Assembly: GCA_934434905.1 (NCBI GenBank)
Contig: CAKSAI010000054.1
Coordinates: forward strand, 1-14,475
Reading direction: 5' to 3'
DNA: 14,475 nucleotides
Source of the DNA: an uncultured Lachnospiraceae bacterium
Lineage (GTDB): Bacteria; Bacillota; Clostridia; Lachnospirales; Lachnospiraceae
This document shows, piece by piece, positions 1 to 7,260 of this stretch (position 1 is its first letter; every line of letters begins with the position of its first letter). The notes under the pieces are model-generated. The model saw only the letters and a list, made by a program, of their open reading frames with translations. It searched no databases and had not been told where the DNA came from. Position numbers and translations under genes: made by a program.

Positions 1-1363
1 TAACAAACCTTGTGGGATCCATGGATTTCACCGCATAATAAGCGGCGTTTACCAGGTTTTGCTGCTGCCTGTCGAAACGAACCTGCTGCACACCCCAGGA
101 TTCGTTGAACATCACCCAAGCCGTGATACACGGATGATTGATATCTCTTTCCACTGCCGCCGTGATCTGCTCCAGCACTCTGTGTACCTCCAGCTCCCGG
201 TACTGGTACATGGAGGGCATCTCCTCCCAGACAGCGATTCCCAGGCGATCACACCAATAAAGGAAACGCGGACTTTCTATTTTTTCATGTATCCGCATAG
301 CATTGTATCCAAGCGACTTTATAAGCTTTATATCAGAAATGATACGTTCATCATCCTCGGCTGTTATATACCCTTCCGGATAATACCCCTGATTTAAAAT
401 ACTTCTGTGCACAAATGGGAAATTATTCAGAAGTACCTTTCCCTCATAGGCCTCCAATTTTCTCATTCCAAAGTAGGTCTGGACAAGGTCAAGCGCTTCC
501 TTCCCTCTTTTTAAACTTATGCACATGCGGTACAACGCCGGATGCTCCGGAGACCACCATTCACAGCCCCGGAAAGGAGATCCTGCATAGTCAACGGAAA
601 TCGATTCATTAATATAATTCCCCTTTATCTGGAACGCTGCCGATGCGACAGGAACCTCGCCCACACAGATATCTATCTCTGCCATGAGTGCTTCGCCGCT
701 GTCACTTCCGGGTTCTTCCGGAGCTACCTCACCGCTGTCATTTCCTATAAGCTGCGCCTTCACCTGGACGGTATTTGTGTCCACACACGTGCGGACAACA
801 AACTTCTCTATATGTATCTTATCTACCGCCTCAATCCATACACTCTGCCAGATTCCGGTATACCGCTTGTACCAACAGCCAAATTCACCTTTGCCCCAAA
901 GCTGCTTGCCTCTCATGGTCTCTTTGGCGAAATCATTGTCATACACGCGTACGGATATGTCATTCTCACCTTGCTCCAGAAGGTATGTAATATCCGTTTC
1001 AAAGGAGGTATATCCGCCCACATGGTGTACTGCATGCAGCCCATTCACCCATACATCGCACTCATAATCCACCGCAAGAAAATGAAGGATGATCCTTCTG
1101 CCCTTCATGCCTTCGGGCACTACAACCTTGCGTTTGTACCAGACTATCGGGCAAAATTCCGCAGAATCGATTCCACTTTTTTTCGACTGGTAGACAAACG
1201 GAACATTTATCTTCAAGGGCAATACATCTCTTCTCTGCCATTGCTCCTTTCGTCCCCTGTCTTCCCTGTCAAAAGAAAACATCCATTCCCCGTCAAGCAC
1301 AAGAAAATCTTTTCGGTAAAACTGTGGATTCGGATGCTGCTCTATCACTTGAAAATCATACAT
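1..1363 (-). CDS. Glycoside hydrolase family 2 enzyme (beta-galactosidase/beta-glucuronidase type), N-terminal part
   Basis: The gene reads from an ATG at 1363 on the minus strand and stays open for 454 codons to the window edge, so its 3' end is missing. The start is preceded by GAGGACAGGAGA, a purine-rich ribosome site. No signal peptide is visible, so the product is probably cytoplasmic. The order is that of GH2: a jelly-roll sugar-binding domain (about residues 15-180, with RYTGIWQSVWIE at 168-179), an immunoglobulin-like domain (about 185-310), then the start of the TIM barrel. The barrel carries GYNAMRIHEKIESPRF (352-367), AVWEEMPS (377-384) and FNESWG (419-424). Glu421 is the expected acid/base residue; the nucleophile lies beyond the window. 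The family hydrolyses beta-galactosides, beta-glucuronides or beta-mannosides, and the substrate cannot be told here. Its promoter shares an element with the dockerin gene at 6557. Confidence 0.93.
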   Translation of the reverse strand, partial: MYDFQVIEQHPNPQFYRKDFLVLDGEWMFSFDREDRGRKEQWQRRDVLPLKINVPFVYQSKKSGIDSAEFCPIVWYKRKVVVPEGMKGRRIILHFLAVDYECDVWVNGLHAVHHVGGYTSFETDITYLLEQGENDISVRVYDNDFAKETMRGKQLWGKGEFGCWYKRYTGIWQSVWIEAVDKIHIEKFVVRTCVDTNTVQVKAQLIGNDSGEVAPEEPGSDSGEALMAEIDICVGEVPVASAAFQIKGNYINESISVDYAGSPFRGCEWWSPEHPALYRMCISLKRGKEALDLVQTYFGMRKLEAYEGKVLLNNFPFVHRSILNQGYYPEGYITAEDDERIISDIKLIKSLGYNAMRIHEKIESPRFLYWCDRLGIAVWEEMPSMYQYRELEVHRVLEQITAAVERDINHPCITAWVMFNESWGVQQVRFDRQQQNLVNAAYYAVKSMDPTRFV

Positions 1364-1390
1364 TCTCCTGTCCTCACAAGCTTTTTTTTG

Positions 1391-1449
1391 ATTATACCAC
1401 ATAAGCCTTTTTTGCTGATATTACTATCCTTTCATAAAATCGATTTTTT
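1391..1449 (-). promoter_or_regulatory. GH2 promoter with upstream 27-bp shared element
   Basis: On the minus strand a perfect TATAAT (1396-1391) lies 27 bases before the GH2 start codon, but the -35 position (about ATCAGC) is poor. Exactly 26 bases upstream of the TATAAT sits a 27-bp element (1449-1423) with the palindromic core AAATCGATTT followed by AAAGGATAGT. An almost identical element (25/27) occupies the same position relative to the -10 of the dockerin gene (6697-6723). A weak -35 with a fixed upstream element is typical of activator-dependent promoters, for example of the AraC/XylS type. That regulator identity is inference. Confidence 0.65.
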
Positions 1450-1513
1450 ATTTTATATCCCGGTGCGACGATACCCATTTGTGTTATCTGTGTAAGAATT
1501 TTACATTTTTTAC

Positions 1514-1542
1514 TTGTATTTCTTGGAAAAACATGCTAAAGT
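1514..1542 (+). promoter_or_regulatory. Candidate sigma-A promoter of the DUF5688 gene
   Basis: TTGTAT (1514-1519) and TAAAGT (1537-1542) are separated by 17 bases and point at the DUF5688 gene. Both hexamers deviate from consensus, so the call is moderate. The predicted start of transcription (about 1549) falls inside the first arm of the perfect palindrome at 1543-1573. Confidence 0.4.
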
Positions 1543-1573
1543 AAATCCACGCGGATCATTTCCGCGTGGATTT
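1543..1573. repeat. Perfect 13-bp inverted repeat in the GH2/DUF5688 divergent intergenic region
   Basis: AAATCCACGCGGA (1543-1555) and TCCGCGTGGATTT (1561-1573) are exact reverse complements around a 5-base loop. On the plus strand the second arm ends in TTTT, so it could be an intrinsic terminator. However, no plus-strand gene lies upstream within the window, and the minus strand has no good U-tract. It could instead be an operator overlapping the DUF5688 transcription start, or the terminator of a lost gene. Confidence 0.75.
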
Positions 1574-1639
1574 TCTATCCATCTTTATCTTCAGATAACC
1601 TCTATTTCCGATTTTTCCCCACATAAAACGGGAGGTTAT

Positions 1640-2566
1640 ATGACTTACAATTTTTTTAAAGAAACATTGGTGACGGAGCTGAAGGGATACTTTCCCCCTG
1701 ACACCACCATCTCCATTTACACAATTCCCCGCAACAACCGTGTGTCCGTGGACGGCCTGACTATCCTGGAATCCGGTTACAACATCGCACCCACCATCTA
1801 CATCCAGGAATATTACAAGAAGCTCCAGAAGGGCCGCTCCTTCTCCGAGGTTTTCTCGCTGATCCTGGAAGCTTATTATCAATACCGGCCCACGGAGAAC
1901 ATCGACACTTCTTTTTTTCAGGATTTTACCCATGTAAAAAAGAGAATTGTTTACAAGCTGGTCCACTACGAGCGAAACAAAGCACTTTTGGAAAAGATTC
2001 CTTACATTCCATTTCTGGATCTGGCAATGGTATTCTACTGCCTTGTCTCCTCCAATGATTCCGGGACCGCCACCATCCTTATCCATAACGAGCATCTTAA
2101 GCTGTGGCACACGGATCTCAAGACCCTGGAGCAACTGGCCCGGCAGAACACGCCCCTCCTTCTGCCCGCCTGTCTGGAGCAGCTTTCCAACATGCTGGAC
2201 TCTCTGGACACGGATCACCGCAGAGAGCTTTCGGAGCTGTCCAGGGAACTTGGCGGCCCCTTCGACCTTGATGCCTACTCTGCGGTTCCTATGTATATCC
2301 TGACTAACAAGATTCGTTTCCTGGGAGCCTCCTGCCTGCTGTATGAGACACCGCTGGCGGATTTTGCCCGCGAACAGAACTCAGACCTCTATCTCATACC
2401 CAGCAGTATCCATGAGATACTTCTGGTTCCCGCCAAATCCCGGATGACCAGGGAAAGCTTCAACGAGATGATCCGCGAGGTCAACAGCACGCAGTTGGCG
2501 CCGGAGGAGATTCTTTCGGATCATGTGTACTATTATGACAGGAAGGCGAACCGGATTATGGTGTAA
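1640..2566 (+). CDS. DUF5688 family protein (308 aa, function unknown)
   Basis: The start is the ATG at 1640, preceded by GGGAGG five bases upstream; the open frame extends further 5' but has no ribosome site there. The product is 308 residues with no signal peptide or membrane segment, so it is probably cytoplasmic. I recognise the DUF5688 pattern, seen mainly in Lachnospiraceae. Its marks are a YRPTEN-type segment (about residue 85), FLDLAMVFYCLV (about 126-137), a NEHLKLW segment, NTPLLLPA, YILTNK followed by GASCLLYE, LIPSSIHEILLVPA (about 252-265), and the ending EILSDHVYYYDRKANRI. No catalytic motif is evident. Members are often associated with phage-like or regulatory contexts, but I cannot assign a role. 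It is convergent with spo0A and divergent from the GH2 gene. Confidence 0.85.
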   Translation: MTYNFFKETLVTELKGYFPPDTTISIYTIPRNNRVSVDGLTILESGYNIAPTIYIQEYYKKLQKGRSFSEVFSLILEAYYQYRPTENIDTSFFQDFTHVKKRIVYKLVHYERNKALLEKIPYIPFLDLAMVFYCLVSSNDSGTATILIHNEHLKLWHTDLKTLEQLARQNTPLLLPACLEQLSNMLDSLDTDHRRELSELSRELGGPFDLDAYSAVPMYILTNKIRFLGASCLLYETPLADFAREQNSDLYLIPSSIHEILLVPAKSRMTRESFNEMIREVNSTQLAPEEILSDHVYYYDRKANRIMV

Positions 2567-2639
2567 AAACAGATGAAAAAAAGATGTTTATGAATCCCTA
2601 CTAAAGAAGCATGCACTGTCAGGTGCATCTACCCATTTA

Positions 2640-2665
2640 AGAGGGCTGCCAAATGGCAGCCCTCT
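2640..2665. terminator. Bidirectional hairpin terminator between DUF5688 and spo0A
   Basis: An 11-bp perfect stem (AGAGGGCTGCC at 2640-2650 with its complement at 2655-2665) closes a 4-base AAAT loop between the two convergent genes, 5 bases after the spo0A stop. The tails are only modestly U-rich (TTAAAT on the spo0A side), so termination strength is uncertain. A second small stem-loop, ATGCAC/GTGCAT, lies at 2611-2628. Confidence 0.7.
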
Positions 2666-2670
2666 CCTTA

Positions 2671-3471
2671 TTACCCCCGGTTCTTATATTCCAACCGTAT
2701 CTTGTCCGAGATCAGTGCAATAAATTCCGAATTAGTCGGCTTCCCCTTCCCGTTGTTGATGGTATAGCCAAACAATTCATCGATGGTGTCCATCTTTCCC
2801 CGGCTCCAGGCAACCTCAATGGCATGGCGTATCGCCCGCTCTACCCGGCTGGGCGTAGTCTGGAACTTCTTGGCAATGGTTGGATAGAGGATCTTCGTTA
2901 TGGAGTTGAGCATTTCGATGTCCATCACGGACATGATAATGGCTTCCCGCAGGTACTGGTAGCCCTTGATGTGGGCAGGCACGCCAATCTCATGTATAAT
3001 ATTTGTGACATCCCCCTCTAAATTCCGTTCCAGATATACTGCGTTTTTCTCGTATGCGTTTACCTTCTTTGCCTCCCCGTTCATACGGTTTCCGCGCCGT
3101 TTGACATGCTTAATGCGGTTTAAGACCATCTCATTGTCGAAAGGCTTCATGATATAGTAATCTGCCCCCAGGGCAAATGCATCCTCCGTAATCTTCTCCT
3201 GCCCGATGGCGCTGATCATGATAAATGCCGGGTATTTCTTCAAGTTCCTGTCGTTTTTGATCTTATCCATAACGCTTAAGCCGTCCAGCTTCGGCATGAC
3301 GATATCAAGAAGAACCACATCCGGCTCCTTGGCCTTGATCAGATCATACGCTTCTTCCCCATCTTTCGCTGTCCCGATCACCTGTAGTTCGTCATCCCCT
3401 CTTATAATGTCGCTTAATAACCGAACCATTCTTTCGTTGTCATCTGCAATTGCCACGTTCAGCTTTTCCAT
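2671..3471 (-). CDS. spo0A: Spo0A, sporulation master response regulator
   Basis: This transcription factor switches the cell into sporulation. Phosphorylation of its receiver lets it bind 0A boxes (TGTCGAA). The 266-residue product starts at the ATG at 3471, preceded by AGGAGG with 8-base spacing; longer in-frame starts at 3495 and 3591 lack such a site. The receiver domain (1-120) has the acidic pair Asp10/Asp11, phospho-acceptor Asp56 in VVLLDIVMP, and Lys109 in YYIMKP. After a linker, the C-terminal domain (about 140-260) carries the Spo0A signatures IIHEIGVPAHIKGYQYLREAI (157 on, with the conserved HIKG) and SRVERAIRHAIEVAWSRG, the recognition-helix region. Length and order match the family. 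The gene normally follows spoIVB directly; here about 5 kb of accessory DNA lies between. Three 0A boxes upstream imply autoregulation. Confidence 0.97.
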   Translation of the reverse strand: MEKLNVAIADDNERMVRLLSDIIRGDDELQVIGTAKDGEEAYDLIKAKEPDVVLLDIVMPKLDGLSVMDKIKNDRNLKKYPAFIMISAIGQEKITEDAFALGADYYIMKPFDNEMVLNRIKHVKRRGNRMNGEAKKVNAYEKNAVYLERNLEGDVTNIIHEIGVPAHIKGYQYLREAIIMSVMDIEMLNSITKILYPTIAKKFQTTPSRVERAIRHAIEVAWSRGKMDTIDELFGYTINNGKGKPTNSEFIALISDKIRLEYKNRG

Positions 3472-3559
3472 TATGGAATCCTCCTGGTTTTTCATAGTAA
3501 TACCGCTAAAAACGGAACTATTTGTATCATAGGTCTCTTCGAGAACCCTATAATCATGT

Positions 3560-3588
3560 ATTATAATCGTATTGCTTGCCGGATTCAA
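3560..3588 (-). promoter_or_regulatory. Sigma-A type promoter of spo0A
   Basis: On the minus strand TTGAAT (3588-3583) and TATAAT (3565-3560) are separated by exactly 17 bases. The predicted transcription start is near 3553, giving an approximately 80-base leader before the spo0A ATG at 3471. The -10 is perfect and the -35 matches TTGACA at 4 of 6 positions. Confidence 0.65.
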
Positions 3589-3607
3589 CAAGAACCGTTC
3601 TCACTTA

Positions 3608-3718
3608 TTCGACAGCAAACAAATCTTTGCAGGAATATAACAAATCTTTTGTCGAACTGTCTAAGAATTCCGTCAATACAGATATTTTACCTGGGAGTTA
3701 ATCGCGTTTTTTGTCGAA
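3608..3718. promoter_or_regulatory. Cluster of three Spo0A boxes upstream of spo0A
   Basis: Three exact matches to the heptamer TGTCGAA lie upstream of the spo0A promoter: TTCGACA on the plus strand at 3608-3614, and TGTCGAA on the plus strand at 3650-3656 and 3712-3718. They are about 55 to 165 bases upstream of the predicted start. Three exact 7-mers in 111 bases of intergenic DNA is far above chance. In Bacillus and Clostridia, Spo0A~P controls its own gene through such boxes; direct autoregulation here is inferred from that. Confidence 0.8.
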
Positions 3719-3755
3719 AGTCGGAGGTTATTTCATTATATAAAAAGCCCGAACA

Positions 3756-6557
3756 TTAGTTTGGAGAATTGCTGACCGTGACGACCGCGCCATCCTTATA
3801 GGTCACATACCGCGGTGTGCCGTATGCCTGCGCATCGCCTGTTGTAGCAAAGGGAATTAACTTTACATATTCTGTCCCGCTGCCGGAAAGGAGATCTCCG
3901 ATTGCAAAAGGATAGGTATAATCATTATCAAATTCATCGAGTCCTCCCGGCGTAATACCGGAAATGCTTTTCAGCCGGACTACGTCCTTGATATCGCATA
4001 CCTTATCGCCGTTGACATCGGCTGCCCCTGTATTCACATTAGCTGCTGCATTTGCGGCGCCTATTGCTGTTTCGTTGTTATCCGCCACAGAATCCACCGT
4101 CAGCAGATATCTGCGCAGAGCCGTAAGATCATCCCTGTCAATAACTCCGTTATTGTCTACATCCGCATAGTAAACCTTCTGGGTCGTCGCAATATAAGGT
4201 GCCTTCGTGACTGTCTGCTGCCTGACATAGTCAGTGTCAAGCGTACTGCTTCTTTCACTCCCCTGGCTGGCTTCATCTGTCCCATACTTCACCGTGATCT
4301 CAAAGCCAACGCTTTCCACCCCGGCAATGCTGTCCAACTCCAGTGCCGCAAAACTACCGTCCCCGCTTATTCCAACATACCGGACAGGCAGAAGTAGGAA
4401 TACCGGAGTCAGAACCATATCCTCTTCTATCACAAAAGAATACTCTTTTTCCTTGGAAAGAAGCGTCTCTCCATCATACCAGCCGGCAAAATAGTAATCG
4501 CTATCCGGCTCCGCCTTAACCGTAACTGTCTCCTGATAGGAATAAACGCCGTCATTTTCTGCTGATCCACCCGTATATTCCCCCAAGGAAACGGTGCAGT
4601 CATGCAGCTTTGTCACGGTAAGTCCTGACATTTTTGTCCCGGCAACATTGGTAAAGTAGCCTATTCCTCCGCTCTCGTAACAACCCGCATAGCCCTTGTT
4701 GGTAGCTGTATCCAGTGCAACCGTATATTCCGTGCTGCTCTTTCCATTTGACAAATTTTCCAGGTGAAACGTCAGATTCCCCCGAACAACCGTAAGCGTC
4801 AGCCGCACAGTTTCGCCTGCTCCATTTGCCTCCGTCAGTAAATCCGATATTGGCTGTGTCTTAATGGCTCCCAGATTTACCATTTGATTACCGGAGCTGT
4901 CTGTTCCATAGAGAACCAGCTGAGCCGTCAACACGTGATCTGCCGATTCCGATGCCCGGATCAGGTTCAAGGCATATCCGGAAAGACCCGGAGAACAATT
5001 CGCTGCCTTCTGGACGTAGAACATGATTCCCTGCTGGATATAGGTGCTGTTCGGCAGTGTAAAATCAGCCGTGGCGGTAAAGTTCTCTACCTGTATGTAC
5101 GGTCTGTCTTTTTCTATCTGCGTAAGAGAAATATCCGTATACGCATGCGACCCATTGGAGACAAACGCAATAGAACCACCGGTATAATTTCCAGCTTTTG
5201 CATTCCCTGACAGCAGAGATACCTCATACTCCTTTGAAACTCGACTCTGATCAACTGCGTCGGCTACCGTGACTGAAAGCTTAGTTCCTCGGGCTTGAAC
5301 CTGAAACGTCACCCCGTCTGTGGGTGCCGCCAGCAGCCCCTTCACTGTTGCCACTGTCGTCTGCACGTAAGAGGTTTCCGTCAGATAATTCCTTAAATAC
5401 AGCGTAACGTCCATACTGTCCGCTGCACTTTGCGCATAAAGAAGATACCCCGGCCCGCCAAAGGATCCTTTCGTAAATCCACAATTCTGCACATGAAAGG
5501 CAATCCCGCCGTAAAGGGAATTTCCATTGGTTTTTGTCAACGAAAAACGGGCGGAAAAATCTTCTATGTCCGTCCGATGCTTCAGCATGACCTTCGACTG
5601 TCCCGCTGTGGATATCCCACCACCATCAAAGGAAACGCCATAATTGTCCAGCGTACTTTGGTTGCCATAGACCGTGTAGCTGCTTTCCTCCATAAGACCA
5701 TAAATCGGCTTTTCCACTTCCTGCCACTCCTCTGTAACCGCAGTCAGGGAAATATCCGTAAAGCTATGGTCGCCATTAGAGACAAAGGCAATGGACCCCT
5801 GGGAAAAATATTCTTTTTCATCCGGTCTGAGATTAAATTTCGTGGTATAACTGCTTTGCGGATTCTCCGCATCCGAAATCGTAACCGAAAGCGATGTTCC
5901 TGTAACTGTAAGTTGAGTCTTTATTGCATCCATGGGATTGGTGAGCAGGCCAGTAGCCGTCGCGGAGGATGTGGTGGTTATCGTACTTCCTGAAGTGTTG
6001 TAACGCCTCAGATTAATCGTAACATCTGTACTGGTGGCAGCGCTGTAAAGATACAGCATATACCCCTTTGTCCCGAATGGGGCGGTTCTGAAATCCTCGT
6101 CCTGTATGCGGAACGCTACTCCTCCCCAAAGTGCCTGTACTGAAATCTTCTGGATCGTAAAGCCCATATCGAAATCAGAAACAGCAGAGGTCTCCTTAAG
6201 CCGCAGCTTTGTCTGCACATTTCCCGTAGTGATCTTGCCATCCTCAAAAGAAGCCGCATAATTCGCCTTGGTATATCCATTTCCATATACACTGTAATTA
6301 TCAGCATTGTAGAAATCCCCGAAGGTTTTCTCTACGGTGTTCTGTTCTTTCTCCAGAGCAAGAAGCTTTAAGGCGCCACCTGTAGTAGTGATCGTACCGT
6401 CCGTCTCACTTGGAAGCTGCGTCCCGCTATTGTACACAGTAAACTGCGAAAGTCCGGACACAGTTTCTGTAATAGGCGAAGCCGCGCTGACCCAGTTGGC
6501 AGGTACAAGAAGTAGAAAGCATAATATGAGCGACAATATTCTTCTGTTTCTTTTCAT
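3756..6557 (-). CDS. Secreted multi-module protein with tandem beta-rich domains, InlB-like repeat and type I dockerin
   Basis: The 933-residue protein starts at 6557 with GGAGAAGG just upstream. Residues 1-25 form a Sec signal peptide (KRNRR, a hydrophobic core, then VSA-A). Two homologous modules follow, at about 85-275 and 290-480. Each runs from a Y(S/T)VYGN opening through GG(V/I)AF and GY(M/L)LY to GSIAFVSNG and TDISLT. A shorter related region spans 487-650. This resembles a concanavalin/LamG-like fold, perhaps sugar-binding. Residues 653-720 look like an InlB/Flg_new repeat (YYFAGWYDGE). A type I dockerin lies at about 797-866, with calcium loops starting at D799 (DVDNNGVIDRDD) and D847 (DVNGDKVCDIKD). 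The flanking stretches 725-795 and 878-925 look like two halves of one beta domain. No catalytic domain is recognisable and no cohesin gene is in the window. Its promoter shares an element with the GH2 gene. Confidence 0.88.
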   Translation of the reverse strand: MKRNRRILSLILCFLLLVPANWVSAASPITETVSGLSQFTVYNSGTQLPSETDGTITTTGGALKLLALEKEQNTVEKTFGDFYNADNYSVYGNGYTKANYAASFEDGKITTGNVQTKLRLKETSAVSDFDMGFTIQKISVQALWGGVAFRIQDEDFRTAPFGTKGYMLYLYSAATSTDVTINLRRYNTSGSTITTTSSATATGLLTNPMDAIKTQLTVTGTSLSVTISDAENPQSSYTTKFNLRPDEKEYFSQGSIAFVSNGDHSFTDISLTAVTEEWQEVEKPIYGLMEESSYTVYGNQSTLDNYGVSFDGGGISTAGQSKVMLKHRTDIEDFSARFSLTKTNGNSLYGGIAFHVQNCGFTKGSFGGPGYLLYAQSAADSMDVTLYLRNYLTETSYVQTTVATVKGLLAAPTDGVTFQVQARGTKLSVTVADAVDQSRVSKEYEVSLLSGNAKAGNYTGGSIAFVSNGSHAYTDISLTQIEKDRPYIQVENFTATADFTLPNSTYIQQGIMFYVQKAANCSPGLSGYALNLIRASESADHVLTAQLVLYGTDSSGNQMVNLGAIKTQPISDLLTEANGAGETVRLTLTVVRGNLTFHLENLSNGKSSTEYTVALDTATNKGYAGCYESGGIGYFTNVAGTKMSGLTVTKLHDCTVSLGEYTGGSAENDGVYSYQETVTVKAEPDSDYYFAGWYDGETLLSKEKEYSFVIEEDMVLTPVFLLLPVRYVGISGDGSFAALELDSIAGVESVGFEITVKYGTDEASQGSERSSTLDTDYVRQQTVTKAPYIATTQKVYYADVDNNGVIDRDDLTALRRYLLTVDSVADNNETAIGAANAAANVNTGAADVNGDKVCDIKDVVRLKSISGITPGGLDEFDNDYTYPFAIGDLLSGSGTEYVKLIPFATTGDAQAYGTPRYVTYKDGAVVTVSNSPN

Positions 6558-6664
6558 AATCCTTCTCCATTCCTCTCTTTTTGTAGTATAGACTATTGAA
6601 AATGCACAATAAAATGATTAGGCATGCAAAAGATTTCACTATTTTTCTCTTACAGCCTAATCAA

Positions 6665-6723
6665 ATTATAATATATTGTCGATTTTTTGTGGTATGACTA
6701 TCCTTTTATGAAATCGATTTTTT
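6665..6723 (-). promoter_or_regulatory. Promoter of the dockerin protein gene with the shared 27-bp element
   Basis: On the minus strand TATAAT (6670-6665) is preceded, after exactly 26 bases, by a 27-bp element (6723-6697) that matches the one upstream of the GH2 gene at 25 of 27 positions, including the core AAATCGATTT and AAAGGATAGT. A partial extra copy of the core, AAAAAATCGA, lies between it and the -10 (about 6688-6679). The -35 region (CCACAA) is poor. The inferred leader before the ATG at 6557 is about 100 bases long. Confidence 0.65.
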
Positions 6724-6760
6724 GTTCCCTTTTAGAGAATTATATCATATGCTCTCATGT

Positions 6761-7260
6761 TTACTTCATCTTCGCGCCGCCCCATTCGACAACCGTGAAT
6801 CCGGTACGCTCCGGTGCGGTCAATTCCTGCCCCGGCAGTTCTACATAGGAGTCTGCTGCCTGCCATGCCATAAAGACGCGAATCAGCGTGTCAGGAGCGG
6901 GACTGACTTCAAGCTTCGCCGCATCTGTATAAATATCGGTCTGGAACGAAATGATGTTGTAGGGGTTCGCCTCCATCAACGGCAGCCAGTACACAATAAA
7001 CTCATTTGCTTCCCGGCGGGTAAGACCGAGCCTTGCAAGGGAATTCTCTAAGAACGCTGCGGTATCCTCTCTTTTTACACAGAAGCCCCTGGAGAGATCA
7101 TACTGTGCATAGCTTTCGCCTTCCCAATAGAGATAGTTATAGGTCTGACCCTTCGCATCGGTCAGTGTACCATCGCAAAGAAATAATTGTCATAGATTTT
7201 TGTAATTCTGATATCGCTGAATATGTTGTTTTCATATTTCTTTGCCGTTTTCTTATCTAA
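6761..7260 (-). pseudogene. 3' remnant of the DUF3221-like gene, with frameshift/internal deletion
   Basis: Directly after the TAG at 7263-7261 the same frame continues for 32 sense codons (IFSDIRITKIYDNYFFA) to a TGA at 7164-7162. A second frame is open from 7189 to the TAA at 6763-6761 and gives a convincing protein end: DGTLTDAKGQTYNYLYWEGE, then GFCVKREDTAAFLE, REANEFIVYWLPLMEANPYN, PDTLIRVFMAW and the terminal GFTVVEWGGAK. From memory, this end belongs to Lachnospiraceae/Oscillospiraceae proteins that also have a KPVIYLYP segment before it. That segment is absent here, so I infer a deletion near 7170-7180 that also shifted the frame. The fragment has no start codon with a ribosome site of its own and is probably not translated. 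Confidence 0.7.

Noticed and set aside
69..75. TGTCGAA heptamer, and TTCGACA near 6785
   Set aside because: Both match the Spo0A box but lie inside coding or former coding sequence, singly and not near a promoter; chance matches are expected.
542..1495. 317-codon plus-strand open frame
   Set aside because: It is antisense to the GH2 gene, whose minus-strand reading gives clear family motifs throughout; the plus-strand product has no recognisable domain or ribosome site.
1556..2218. 220-codon minus-strand open frame
   Set aside because: It lies antisense within DUF5688, which has a good ribosome site and family motifs; the reverse product resembles nothing.
3592..3755. Terminator for the dockerin gene in the region before spo0A
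   Set aside because: No stem with a U-tract was found after the stop at 3756; the T-rich stretch GGGCTTTTT has no matching upstream arm.
4884..5993. Plus-strand frames of 108 and 187 codons inside the dockerin gene
   Set aside because: They are shadow frames opposite a long, domain-rich secreted protein, with no start signals.
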